Notes under the pieces: model-generated
Database searches by the model: none
Told to the model about the DNA's origin: nothing
What the model saw: only the letters and a program-made list of their open reading frames with translations
Assembly (NCBI GenBank): GCA_002320455.1
Contig: DCKU01000162.1
Location: 1 to 16,901, forward strand
DNA from: Salinisphaera sp. UBA1666
GTDB taxonomy: Bacteria > Pseudomonadota > Gammaproteobacteria > Nevskiales > Salinisphaeraceae
Length of the DNA stretch: 16,901 bases
Direction of reading: 5' to 3'
Shown: positions 7,968 to 14,275 of the stretch, piece by piece
Numbering within the stretch: position 1 is the stretch's first letter
Layout: every line of letters starts with the position of its first letter
Translations under genes and position numbers: made by a program

Positions 7968-8043
7968 ATCTCGACAGCTTGAATGGTATCCAAGCCCCCG
8001 GCAGGGCCGGTGAGGCTGCACGTACGAGGATAAGTAACGAGAT
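7968..8043 (+). other. Donor-binding loop of the predicted bridge RNA
   Basis: The outer stem is ATCTCG (7968-7973) with CGAGAT (8038-8043), then GCTT (7977-7980) with AAGT (8032-8035). The inner terminal hairpin is AGCC...GGCT (7993-7996, 8014-8017) closing CCGGC-AGG-GCCGG (7998-8010). The left side carries the left donor guide ATGGTATC (7983-7990), identical to the element's right end at 9052-9059. The right side carries GTACGAG (8022-8028), which can pair with the left end CTTGTGT (7856-7862) using four Watson-Crick and three G-U pairs. That segment also overlaps the recombinase ribosome-binding region (GAGG, 8026-8029). Confidence 0.5.
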
Positions 8044-9032
8044 GACGGCATTCATCGGTATCGACGTCAGCAAACACAAACTCGACAGCGCCTGGCTACG
8101 CGATGTCGAGACCGGCAAGGTCAAGACCAAGGTCTTGCCCAATACCGCGAACGGCCACGCCGAGCTGATGCGGTGGCTGGAAAAGCACACCGGCCAGGCG
8201 CTCGCGGCGTGTCACGTCGTGCTCGAGGCGACCGGGATTTATCACGAGGCGATCGCGCATGCCCTTCATGATGCCGGCGCCACGGTGTCCGTGGTCAATC
8301 CGGCCCGGATTCGGGACTTCGCCAAGGCCTTGGGGGTCCGGGGCAAGACCGATGCCAAGGACAGCGTTGTTCTGGCGCGCTACGGCGCGACGCAGCATCC
8401 GCCGGCCTGGGTGCCCGAGCCAGCGGCGGTACGCGAGCTCAAGGCCCGGCTGGCACGGCTCGAGGCGCTGGACGGCGATATTCAACGCGAAAGCAATCGT
8501 CGAGAAAAGTCTGAGGTCACGGGCAACGCCGAGATCCTCGAATCGATCGATACAGTGCTTGGCACTTTGCGCGCCGAACGTGCCCGACTGGCTCGCGATA
8601 TCGATGATCATATCGATGGCCATCCCGAGCTGGCGCAGGATCCGGATTTGTTGGAAAGCATTCCCGGCATTGGCGCCAAGGTGTCTCAGCGTCTGATGGC
8701 GACGCTCCACAGTCGCGTCTTCGACAGCGCCCGACAGGCCGCGGCATTTGCCGGGCTCGTGCCGGTGCCTTATGAATCCGGCACGTCGGTACGCGCCCGA
8801 CCGCGTTTGTCCAAGGCGGGGGCACCCACGCTACGGCGCCAAGCTCTACATGGCGGCGGTGGTTAGCGTGCGCCATAACCCGGACATCGCCGCGCAGTAT
8901 CAACGGCTGCTCGCGCGGGGTAAGTCCAAGATGAGCGCGCTCGGCGCGGCCATGCGCAAGCTGGTGCATATCGCCTACGGCGTGCTCAAACACCAACAGC
9001 CTTACCGGCAGCAAATCGCGGCCGAAGGCTGA
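8042..9032 (+). pseudogene. IS110-family recombinase (transposase), frameshifted
   Basis: DEDD/serine recombinase of the IS110 family, which acts with a bridge RNA. The N-terminal RuvC-like domain begins FIGIDVSK (Asp8), with LEATG (Glu62) and KTDAKD (Asp104, Asp107). A coiled linker at about 130-190 leads to the C-terminal domain with SIPGIGAKVSQRL (206-218) and AAFAGLVPVPYESG, where Ser246 is the expected second catalytic residue. After residue 260 the frame breaks in a run of five G (8818-8822). The uninterrupted frame ends at 8866 with an unrelated tail. With one G fewer, the family C terminus (GAKLYMAAVVSVRHNPDI onwards) continues to the stop at 9030-9032, giving 329 residues against about 326 for IS621. 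The loss removes the last 69 family residues. A real mutation, a base-call error or programmed slippage are all possible. Confidence 0.85.
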
Positions 9033-9061
9033 TTGGCTTTGGTTTCACAAGATGGTATCTA
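9033..9061 (+). promoter_or_regulatory. Half-promoter at the IS right end (circle-junction promoter; possible outward promoter)
   Basis: TTGGCT (9033-9038) is followed after 17 bases by TATCT (9056-9060). In the excised circle the next base is T, giving TATCTT, and transcription would begin near 7865, just where the bridge-RNA 5' stem starts. This fits junction-driven expression known for IS110 elements. In the integrated form the next base is A (TATCTA), which could weakly drive pdxJ, whose ATG lies 29 bases on. Both hexamers are imperfect. Confidence 0.35.
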
Positions 9062-9089
9062 AGGCCCAACTAGCCAAGGATTATGCTGC

Positions 9090-9851
9090 ATGACCGATCT
9101 TGCCGCCCCCGCGCCGCCTATTCGCCTCGGCGTCAACGTCGACCATGTGGCCACGCTGCGCCAGGCGCGCGGTACGTCTTATCCCGACGTGGCCGCGGCC
9201 GCGCGTCTTGCCATGGACAGCGGGGCGGCCAGTATCACGATCCATCTGCGAGAGGATCGTCGCCATATACAAGATCACGACGTCGAAACACTCTGCGCCG
9301 CACCCGACATGCCGATCAACCTAGAAATGGCGCTCACCGATGAGATGCTCGAGATCGCCTGTCGACTCCGACCCCGGGATTGTTGTCTGGTCCCCGAGTC
9401 ACGCGAAGAGTTGACGACGGAAGGCGGGCTGGATATTGCCGGCCAGCAGGCGCGCGTGGCCGACGGCATCCAGCGCCTGCAGGCGGCCGGTATTGCGGCC
9501 GCGTTGTTCATCGATCCCGATGTCGATCAGATTCACGCCTCGGCCGAAGCCGGTGCGCATCATATCGAGCTGCACACCGGGGCCTATGCCGACGCTGCGG
9601 ATTCCACGACGCGCCGAGCGGAGCTGGCACGGATCGTGGAAGCAGCCGAGCTGGCTGAGTCGCTGGGCATCGAGGTGCACGCCGGCCACGGGCTGCACGT
9701 CGACAACGTCGGCGAGATTTCAGCCATCGCGCCAATCGTAGAGCTCAATATCGGTCATGCGTTGATCGCGCGCGCGGTGTTCGTGGGCCTGGGCGAGGCG
9801 ATCGTCGAACTGTCCGCGGCCATGGCGGCCGGGCGGCGCCAGATCGTCTGA
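9090..9851 (+). CDS. pdxJ: Pyridoxine 5'-phosphate synthase
   Basis: Condenses 1-deoxy-D-xylulose 5-phosphate with 3-amino-2-oxopropyl phosphate (phosphohydroxyacetone amine) to pyridoxine 5'-phosphate, the ring-closing step of DXP-dependent vitamin B6 synthesis in the cytosol. The 253-residue TIM barrel is slightly longer than E. coli PdxJ (243), mainly at the N terminus. Conserved blocks are LGVNVDHVATLRQARG (13-28), ITIHLREDRRHI (49-60, His52), NLEMA (77-81, Glu79), CCLVPESREELTTEGGLD (98-115), HTGAYAD (162-168), HAGHGL (197-202, His200) and ELNIGHALIARAVF (218-231). His52, Glu79 and His200 correspond to E. coli His45, Glu72 and His193. AAGGA at 9075-9079 precedes the ATG by ten bases. The insertion sequence ends 29 bases upstream and has probably displaced the native promoter. 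Confidence 0.97.
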   Translation: MTDLAAPAPPIRLGVNVDHVATLRQARGTSYPDVAAAARLAMDSGAASITIHLREDRRHIQDHDVETLCAAPDMPINLEMALTDEMLEIACRLRPRDCCLVPESREELTTEGGLDIAGQQARVADGIQRLQAAGIAAALFIDPDVDQIHASAEAGAHHIELHTGAYADAADSTTRRAELARIVEAAELAESLGIEVHAGHGLHVDNVGEISAIAPIVELNIGHALIARAVFVGLGEAIVELSAAMAAGRRQIV

Positions 9852-9861
9852 GCCGGCGGCT

Positions 9862-9890
9862 ACGACACCCATCGAACACGCTGCTACACT
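9862..9890 (+). promoter_or_regulatory. Possible cysM promoter
   Basis: ACGACA (9862-9867), a 17-base spacer, then TACACT (9885-9890) lie in the 45-base pdxJ-cysM gap; both hexamers match consensus at four of six positions. Transcription would start at or very near the cysM ATG (9897), and no ribosome-binding site is visible, so the message might be leaderless. Read-through from pdxJ is the alternative. Confidence 0.25.
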
Positions 9891-9896
9891 TTCTGC

Positions 9897-10796
9897 ATGA
9901 ACGATTATCCCACGCTCAACGACCAGGTCGGCAATACGCCGCTGGTTCGTCTGCAACGTCTTATCGCGGCCGATTCGACCAATACGCTGCTGGCCAAGCT
10001 GGAAGGCGATAACCCGGCCGGCTCGGTGAAGGATCGCCCGGCGTATTCCATGATCACGCGGGCCGCCGAGCGCGGTGATATCAAACCCGGTGACACGCTG
10101 ATCGAGGCCACCTCGGGTAACACCGGCATCGCCCTGGCCATGGTCGCGGCCATGCAGGGCTTCAAGATGAAACTGCTCATGCCCGAGAACATGAGTGAAG
10201 AGCGTCGTGCCTCCATGCGCGCCTACGGAGCCGAGATCATCTCGGTCTCTGAAGACGAGGGCATGGAGGGTGCGCGTGACCGGGCACAACGTATGGCCGA
10301 TGCCGGCGAGGGGCTGCTGCTCAACCAGTTCGCCAACCCGGACAACCCGCGCGCCCACTACGAGACCACCGGCCCGGAAATCTGGAACGCGACCGCCGGC
10401 CAGATCACGCACTTCGTGGCTACCATGGGCACCACCGGTACCATCATGGGCTGCTCGCGTTATCTCAAGGAGCAAAATCCGGACGTCCAGATCGTCGGTG
10501 TACAGCCGGCCGGCGAGTCCAAGATTCCGGGGATTCGCCGCTGGCCGGAAGCTTACCTGCCGTCGATCTTCGAGGCCCGCCGCGTCGATCGCATCATCGA
10601 CGTGGAACAGGCCGACGCCGAGGCCACCATGAAACGCCTCGCCCGCGAAGAAGGCATCTTCGCCGGCCCGTCCTCTGGTGGCAGCGTGTTCGCAGCGCTC
10701 TCGCTAGCCGCCGAGGTCGAAAACGCCACGATCGCGATGATCGTCTGCGACCGGGGCGATCGTTATCTATCGACGGGCGTCTACGACAAACCGTGA
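9897..10796 (+). CDS. cysM: Cysteine synthase B (O-acetylserine sulfhydrylase B)
   Basis: PLP-dependent enzyme that makes cysteine from O-acetylserine with sulfide, or S-sulfocysteine with thiosulfate. The 299-residue protein follows E. coli CysM (303) almost throughout. It has VGNTPLVRLQRL (11-22), NPAGSVKDRPA with the PLP lysine Lys45, the substrate loop EATSGNTGIALAM (70-82) and MPENMSEERRASMRAYGAE. It also has the phosphate-binding MGTTGT (about 177-182), IPGIRRWPEAYLP and GPSSGGS (about 257-263). The motif IPGIRRWPxxYLP and the ending CDRGDRYLSTGVY are CysM-specific and separate it from CysK. It follows pdxJ by 45 bases and overlaps the next gene as GTGA. No clear ribosome-binding site precedes the ATG. 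Confidence 0.96.
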   Translation: MNDYPTLNDQVGNTPLVRLQRLIAADSTNTLLAKLEGDNPAGSVKDRPAYSMITRAAERGDIKPGDTLIEATSGNTGIALAMVAAMQGFKMKLLMPENMSEERRASMRAYGAEIISVSEDEGMEGARDRAQRMADAGEGLLLNQFANPDNPRAHYETTGPEIWNATAGQITHFVATMGTTGTIMGCSRYLKEQNPDVQIVGVQPAGESKIPGIRRWPEAYLPSIFEARRVDRIIDVEQADAEATMKRLAREEGIFAGPSSGGSVFAALSLAAEVENATIAMIVCDRGDRYLSTGVYDKP

Positions 10797-11431
10797 GTCG
10801 GCCGACGATCGTCGTCGCCGTGCGGGCGTCACTCGACGTGACCGCTGCCCGCCGGTTGGCCGACTACGACACCCTAGACGAAGCCGGCATCACCCGGGCG
10901 GTTGAGCAGATTCACACCCAGCGCTGGGGTCGATGGGATCTACCGGCGCACCTGGCCGCCCTGACATCGATCGCGGCCATCGTTGTTGAAAAAGGACAGG
11001 TCCACGAGTACGCGCTCTCGCGCGAGGCGTTCGCCGATGAGACAGCCATGCTCGCGCATCTGTTCGCACGGATGCCGGGACATGCGGCCGATGTCATCGA
11101 CTGGGACGGCCACGATGTCGATACGCTGATCGCAAGATGCGTGGCTGCTGATGCTCGTTTGCCGGTTGCCCTGGCGCGTGCTCACCGCCAGTGCCTGGCT
11201 CGATGGGTCGCGCCAACGCCGCATGATCACCCGGCGCCCGACCGGGCGTTTGAGGACGAGTGCAGTGCGATCTTCACCGATGCCGACGACGACGCGTCGG
11301 CCAAAACGCTTGGGCAGCGGGCACGGGCGCGAACGCGGCTGTGGTGGCGCATTCAGCACACGCGTCGCGCCATGAGTGACGTACAGCGCCGCGCGTTGAT
11401 CACCCAACTCGAGGCGTTGGAGCGTCCATGA
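10793..11431 (+). CDS. Degenerate PolB-type 3'-5' exonuclease-like protein
   Basis: 212-residue protein of uncertain function. Its first 125 residues resemble the predicted 3'-5' exonucleases related to the DNA polymerase B proofreading domain. The pattern is a beta strand, then LDVTAARRLADYDTLDE (14-30), a helix ending TQRWGRWDLPAHLAALTSIAAIVVEKG (42-68), and VIDWDGHDVDTLIARCVA (101-118). Family members have DIET in the first strand; here the matching positions are Ala9 and Arg11, so the DxE metal ligands are missing. WNGxxFD has become WDGHDVD (104-110), keeping Asp110. The C-terminal exonuclease motif (YCxxDVxNT type) is not found; instead the tail is Asp-rich (163-167) and then basic (175-192). 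It starts at GTG overlapping the cysM stop and ends overlapping rlmD as ATGA. I rate the family link as moderate; it is probably inactive as a nuclease. Confidence 0.5.
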   Translation: MSRPTIVVAVRASLDVTAARRLADYDTLDEAGITRAVEQIHTQRWGRWDLPAHLAALTSIAAIVVEKGQVHEYALSREAFADETAMLAHLFARMPGHAADVIDWDGHDVDTLIARCVAADARLPVALARAHRQCLARWVAPTPHDHPAPDRAFEDECSAIFTDADDDASAKTLGQRARARTRLWWRIQHTRRAMSDVQRRALITQLEALERP

Positions 11432-12762
11432 GCCGCAAGGGCAAACGCGCGCGTAAACAGGTACACGGCGTTGTCGATATCACCGATCTGGCCAGCAATG
11501 CCCGAGGCGTGGGCCATGTCGACGGCAAGGCCGTGTTCGTGGCCGATACGCTACCGGGCGAGCAGGTGCTGTTTAAGCCGACCAAGGTCAAGAAACAGTA
11601 CGAAGAAGCCGCCATGGTCACGCTGTTTTCGGCCTCTGAAGCGCGTGTAACACCGGTCTGTCGTCATTTTGGGCTGTGTGGCGGCTGCGCGCTGCAGCAC
11701 GCCAGCGCCGACTCGCAGCTCGCATTCAAGCAGTCACAGCTGATGAACGCGCTGACCCGGGTGGGCCATGTGACGCCGCAGGCGGTGGCCGAGCCGTTGA
11801 CCGACGAGCGCTGGGGTTACCGTCGGCGTGCGCGTCTGGGCGTGAAATACGTGCCCAAGAAAGGCGGTACGCTGGTGGGCTTTCGCGAGCGCGGCGCGCC
11901 GTTCATTGCGCAGCTGTCACGTTGTGAGGTCTTGATCCCGCAGGTGGGCGAGCGCCTGCAGGATCTAGCGGCCATGATCGATCGCCTGTCTATACGCGAG
12001 CGTCTGCCCCAGATCGAAGTGGCGGCGGCGGATAACGCCACCGCACTGGTCTTTCGCGTATTGGATGCCCCCAGCGACGGCGATCTTGAGGTGCTGCGCG
12101 CCTTCGGCGTCGATCACGGCTTTTCGATCTATCTGCAGCCGGGCAACGAAGAGACCATCGCGCCGATCGACGCCAACGCGCCGGCGTTGTATTACGAGCT
12201 GCCGGCCTTTGATGCCCGGCTGTATTTTAGGCCCAACGACTTCGTGCAGATCCACGCCGGCATCAATCGCCAGATGATCGAGACCGCGTTGGCCGCCCTA
12301 GACGTGTCTGCTGATGAGACCGTGCTGGAGCTGTTTTCCGGGCTGGGTAATTTTTCGGTGCCCCTGGCGCGCAGCGGCGCCCGCGTGGTGACGGTCGAGG
12401 GCGAAGCAGGCCTGGTAGGACGGGCGCGCGACAACGCCTTGGCCAACGGCTGCACCAACATTGAGGCCCATGTCGACAACCTGTTTGAGCCCAGTGAGGC
12501 GCCGAACTGGCTTCCGGCCAGCGTCGACAAGGTCCTGCTCGACCCGCCGCGCTCCGGCGCCGCCGAGGTGATCGACTTGATCGCCGCCAAGGCGCCGTCA
12601 CGCATCGTTTACTGCTCTTGTCACCCGGCGACGCTCGCGCGCGACGCTGAGCGGCTGGTGCATGAGCACGGCTACCGATTGGCGTCGGCCGGCGTGATGG
12701 ACATGTTTCCGCATACCGCCCATATCGAGTCGATGGCGGTATTCGACAAGGAGCCCGGCTGA
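11428..12762 (+). CDS. rlmD: 23S rRNA (uracil-1939-C5)-methyltransferase
   Basis: SAM-dependent enzyme that methylates C5 of U1939 in 23S rRNA. The 444 residues (E. coli RlmD/RumA has 433) begin with a basic tail and a TRAM RNA-binding domain (about 14-66). The 4Fe-4S ligands are Cys78, Cys84, Cys87 (CGGC) and Cys166. The SAM site is ELFSGLGNFSVPLA (301-314), followed by DPPRSG (372-377). The catalytic cysteine is Cys398 in YCSCHP, with the proposed base Glu434 in HIES. HIESMAVF and the cluster cysteines fit RlmD; the smaller TrmA lacks the Fe-S cluster. The start overlaps the preceding stop as ATGA and the end overlaps the CYTH gene by one base (TGATG). In pseudomonads rlmD is also near cysM but is followed by relA; relA is not seen here. 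Confidence 0.95.
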   Translation: MSRKGKRARKQVHGVVDITDLASNARGVGHVDGKAVFVADTLPGEQVLFKPTKVKKQYEEAAMVTLFSASEARVTPVCRHFGLCGGCALQHASADSQLAFKQSQLMNALTRVGHVTPQAVAEPLTDERWGYRRRARLGVKYVPKKGGTLVGFRERGAPFIAQLSRCEVLIPQVGERLQDLAAMIDRLSIRERLPQIEVAAADNATALVFRVLDAPSDGDLEVLRAFGVDHGFSIYLQPGNEETIAPIDANAPALYYELPAFDARLYFRPNDFVQIHAGINRQMIETALAALDVSADETVLELFSGLGNFSVPLARSGARVVTVEGEAGLVGRARDNALANGCTNIEAHVDNLFEPSEAPNWLPASVDKVLLDPPRSGAAEVIDLIAAKAPSRIVYCSCHPATLARDAERLVHEHGYRLASAGVMDMFPHTAHIESMAVFDKEPG

Positions 12763-13247
12763 TGGCCACCGAAATCGAGCGCAAGTTTCTCGTTGCCGGC
12801 GACGCCTGGCGCAACGCCGCCCACGCCAACCAGTCGTTTGCCCAGGGGTATTTCAACGACTCGGGCCGGGCCTCGGTGCGTGTGCGTATCGAAGGCGAGG
12901 CCGCCAATCTGAATATCAAGGCCGCTGTGATTGGCAGCGCACGCGCTGAATACGAATATGACATTCCGCTGGCCGAGGCCCGCGAAATGCTCGACGGCCT
13001 GTGCTTGACCGAGCCCGTCGAAAAGACACGCTACTGGGTGGCCCACGAAGGCCACACTTGGGAAATCGATGTCTTCGAGGGGGCCAACGCACCGCTAATC
13101 GTCGCCGAGATCGAGCTGGGCGATGCCAACGAAACGTTTGCCCGGCCCGACTGGCTGGGTCGAGAGATCACCGACGAAGCGCGTTATTACAATCACGCGT
13201 TGGCGTTTCACCCATATCGCGACTGGGCCGATAACACGGCCGGTTGA
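12762..13247 (+). CDS. CYTH domain protein (triphosphate tunnel metalloenzyme family)
   Basis: 161-residue single-domain CYTH protein. The N-terminal signature EIERKF (Glu4, Glu6, Lys8) is the ExExK motif that binds metal and triphosphate. Further tunnel-lining charges are RVRIEG (40-45), NIKAA (51-55), EYEYDIPL (64-71), EKTRYWV (92-98), WEIDVFEG (105-112) and IVAEIELGD (118-126). Small bacterial members of this size include inorganic triphosphatases; the substrate here is not proved. It is translationally coupled to rlmD (TGATG) and ends five bases before nagZ. Confidence 0.9.
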   Translation: MATEIERKFLVAGDAWRNAAHANQSFAQGYFNDSGRASVRVRIEGEAANLNIKAAVIGSARAEYEYDIPLAEAREMLDGLCLTEPVEKTRYWVAHEGHTWEIDVFEGANAPLIVAEIELGDANETFARPDWLGREITDEARYYNHALAFHPYRDWADNTAG

Positions 13248-13252
13248 CGACG

Positions 13253-14275
13253 ATGTCTTTGGGGCCGCTCATTATCGACGTGGCGGGCACGACGCTGACC
13301 GCCGAGGACCGCTGCCTGCTGGCAAAGCCGGCCGTCGGCGGGGTGATCCTCTTTACACGAAACTTTGAAAGTCGCCAGCAACTCGCTGATTTGACGGCCG
13401 ATATCAAGAAGACACGTGACGAGCTGATCGTCATGGCGGACTACGAAGGCGGACGAGTCCAGCGTTTTCGTGACGGGTTTAGCGTCATTCCGCCGATGGC
13501 GGAGCTGGGCCGCTTGTATACGCGTTCTGCGTCAGAGGCTCTCCAAGCCGCCGGCGATCTGGGATATCTCGTGGCCTCAGAGCTGGCCGCCGTCGGCATC
13601 GACCTGCCGCTGGCGCCGATTGCCGATCGCGACTACGGTCAGTCCACCGTGATTGGGCATCGCGCGTTTTCATCCGCACCGGAGACGATTGCGCTGCTCG
13701 CCGACGCTTATTCCCGCGGGCTTGCCGAGGGCGGAAGCCTCGCTACGGCGAAGCACTTCCCGGGCCATGGATGGGTCGCGGCCGACTCTCATGCCGAGCT
13801 GCCCGTGGACGAGCGCAGCGAGGCCGAGTTGGCCAGTGATTGGCACCCGTTCGCCGAGCTCATTGCCGGCGGTGTGGCCTCGATCATGATGGCCCACGTG
13901 CGCTACCCGGCGATCGATAACGCGCCGGCTAGCCTGTCGCGGACGTGGATCATGAATGTTCTACGAAAGCGTCTCGGCTTTGCCGGGTGTGTATTCTGCG
14001 ACGACTTGAGCATGGGCGGCGCCGCCGAGACCTTCGGCGATGTGGCCGCCCGCGTACAGGCTGCGCTGGCCGCCGGCTGTGATTTTCTGCCTCTCTGCAA
14101 CGATCGCGATGCGGCGTGGCAGGCTGTAGCCGGCGTGGCGGCATGGCGGGACACGGGGCAGGCGTATCGCGATGTATTCGCGGCACGGCTGTGTGCGACA
14201 CGGGCCGCAGCTCAAGTTGAGCCAGAGCGGCTGGCGCGGGCGAGAGATACGGCCCGTCGGCTGCAGCCGGCATGA
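13253..14275 (+). CDS. nagZ: Beta-N-acetylhexosaminidase
   Basis: Cytosolic glycoside hydrolase family 3 enzyme that removes GlcNAc from GlcNAc-anhydroMur-peptides during cell-wall recycling. In many gammaproteobacteria its products influence AmpC induction. The 340-residue length matches E. coli NagZ (341). Motifs are LIIDVAG (6-12), VGGVILFTRNF (28-38), DYEGGRVQRFRDGF (63-76), KHFPGHGWVAADSH (167-180, with the Asp178-His180 acid/base dyad), MMAHVRYP (212-219) and FCDDLSMGGA (248-257, with the nucleophile in the Asp pair 250-251). One difference from the usual [VA]DQEGG is DYEGG at 63-67. The ATG at 13253 was chosen because it gives the standard N terminus; a TTG at 13244 would overlap the CYTH stop. 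It is followed with ATGA overlap by the channel gene. Confidence 0.95.
   Translation: MSLGPLIIDVAGTTLTAEDRCLLAKPAVGGVILFTRNFESRQQLADLTADIKKTRDELIVMADYEGGRVQRFRDGFSVIPPMAELGRLYTRSASEALQAAGDLGYLVASELAAVGIDLPLAPIADRDYGQSTVIGHRAFSSAPETIALLADAYSRGLAEGGSLATAKHFPGHGWVAADSHAELPVDERSEAELASDWHPFAELIAGGVASIMMAHVRYPAIDNAPASLSRTWIMNVLRKRLGFAGCVFCDDLSMGGAAETFGDVAARVQAALAAGCDFLPLCNDRDAAWQAVAGVAAWRDTGQAYRDVFAARLCATRAAAQVEPERLARARDTARRLQPA

Larger units (their letters stand above)
7865..8043 (+). ncRNA. Predicted IS110 bridge RNA
   Basis: The left-end non-coding region folds into three consecutive units in the order known for the IS621 bridge RNA. (a) A 5' stem-loop has arms 7867-7875 and 7885-7893, nine pairs with one mismatch, and a nine-base loop. 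(b) A target-binding loop spans 7897-7962. (c) A donor-binding loop spans 7968-8043. The total of about 178 nt is close to the 177 nt of IS621 as I recall it. The RNA would guide the recombinase by pairing to target and donor DNA; it ends over the recombinase start codon. The fold and guides were worked out by eye, without covariance support. The main doubt is the right donor guide, which needs three G-U pairs. Confidence 0.6.
7856..9060 (+). mobile_element. IS110-family insertion sequence (IS621-like organisation), about 1.2 kb
   Basis: The ends were placed by sequence logic. The right end reads ATGGTAT-CT (CT at 9059-9060) and the left end CT-TGTGTCTTG (CT at 7856-7857). Joined as a circle they give GTATCTTGT, the same nine bases I recall at the IS621 donor junction (ACAGTAT-CT-TGTAT). 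There are no terminal inverted repeats, and only the shared CT dinucleotide is present at both ends, as expected for IS110 elements. A long non-coding left end precedes a recombinase with an N-terminal DEDD domain, and there is a short right end. Excision restores ACACGCT-CT-AAGGCCC between the AEC gene and pdxJ. The recombinase carries a frameshift. End placement rests on the core match and is about 75% certain; family assignment is firm. Confidence 0.85.

Noticed and set aside
7945..7995. Alternative simple hairpins AGATCA/TGATCT (7945-7971) and GCTTG/CAAGC (7977-7995)
   Set aside because: They compete with the eight-pair and six-pair outer stems of the two-loop model, which is longer, ordered as in IS621 and exposes the guide segments. 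They may be alternative folds.
7859..8041. N-terminal extension of the recombinase by 61 residues
   Set aside because: The family begins at MTAFIGIDVSK (8042), and the extension would translate the predicted bridge RNA.
9720..10475. 251-residue minus-strand open frame
   Set aside because: It is antisense to the end of pdxJ and most of cysM, both certain genes; long antisense frames are expected in GC-rich DNA.
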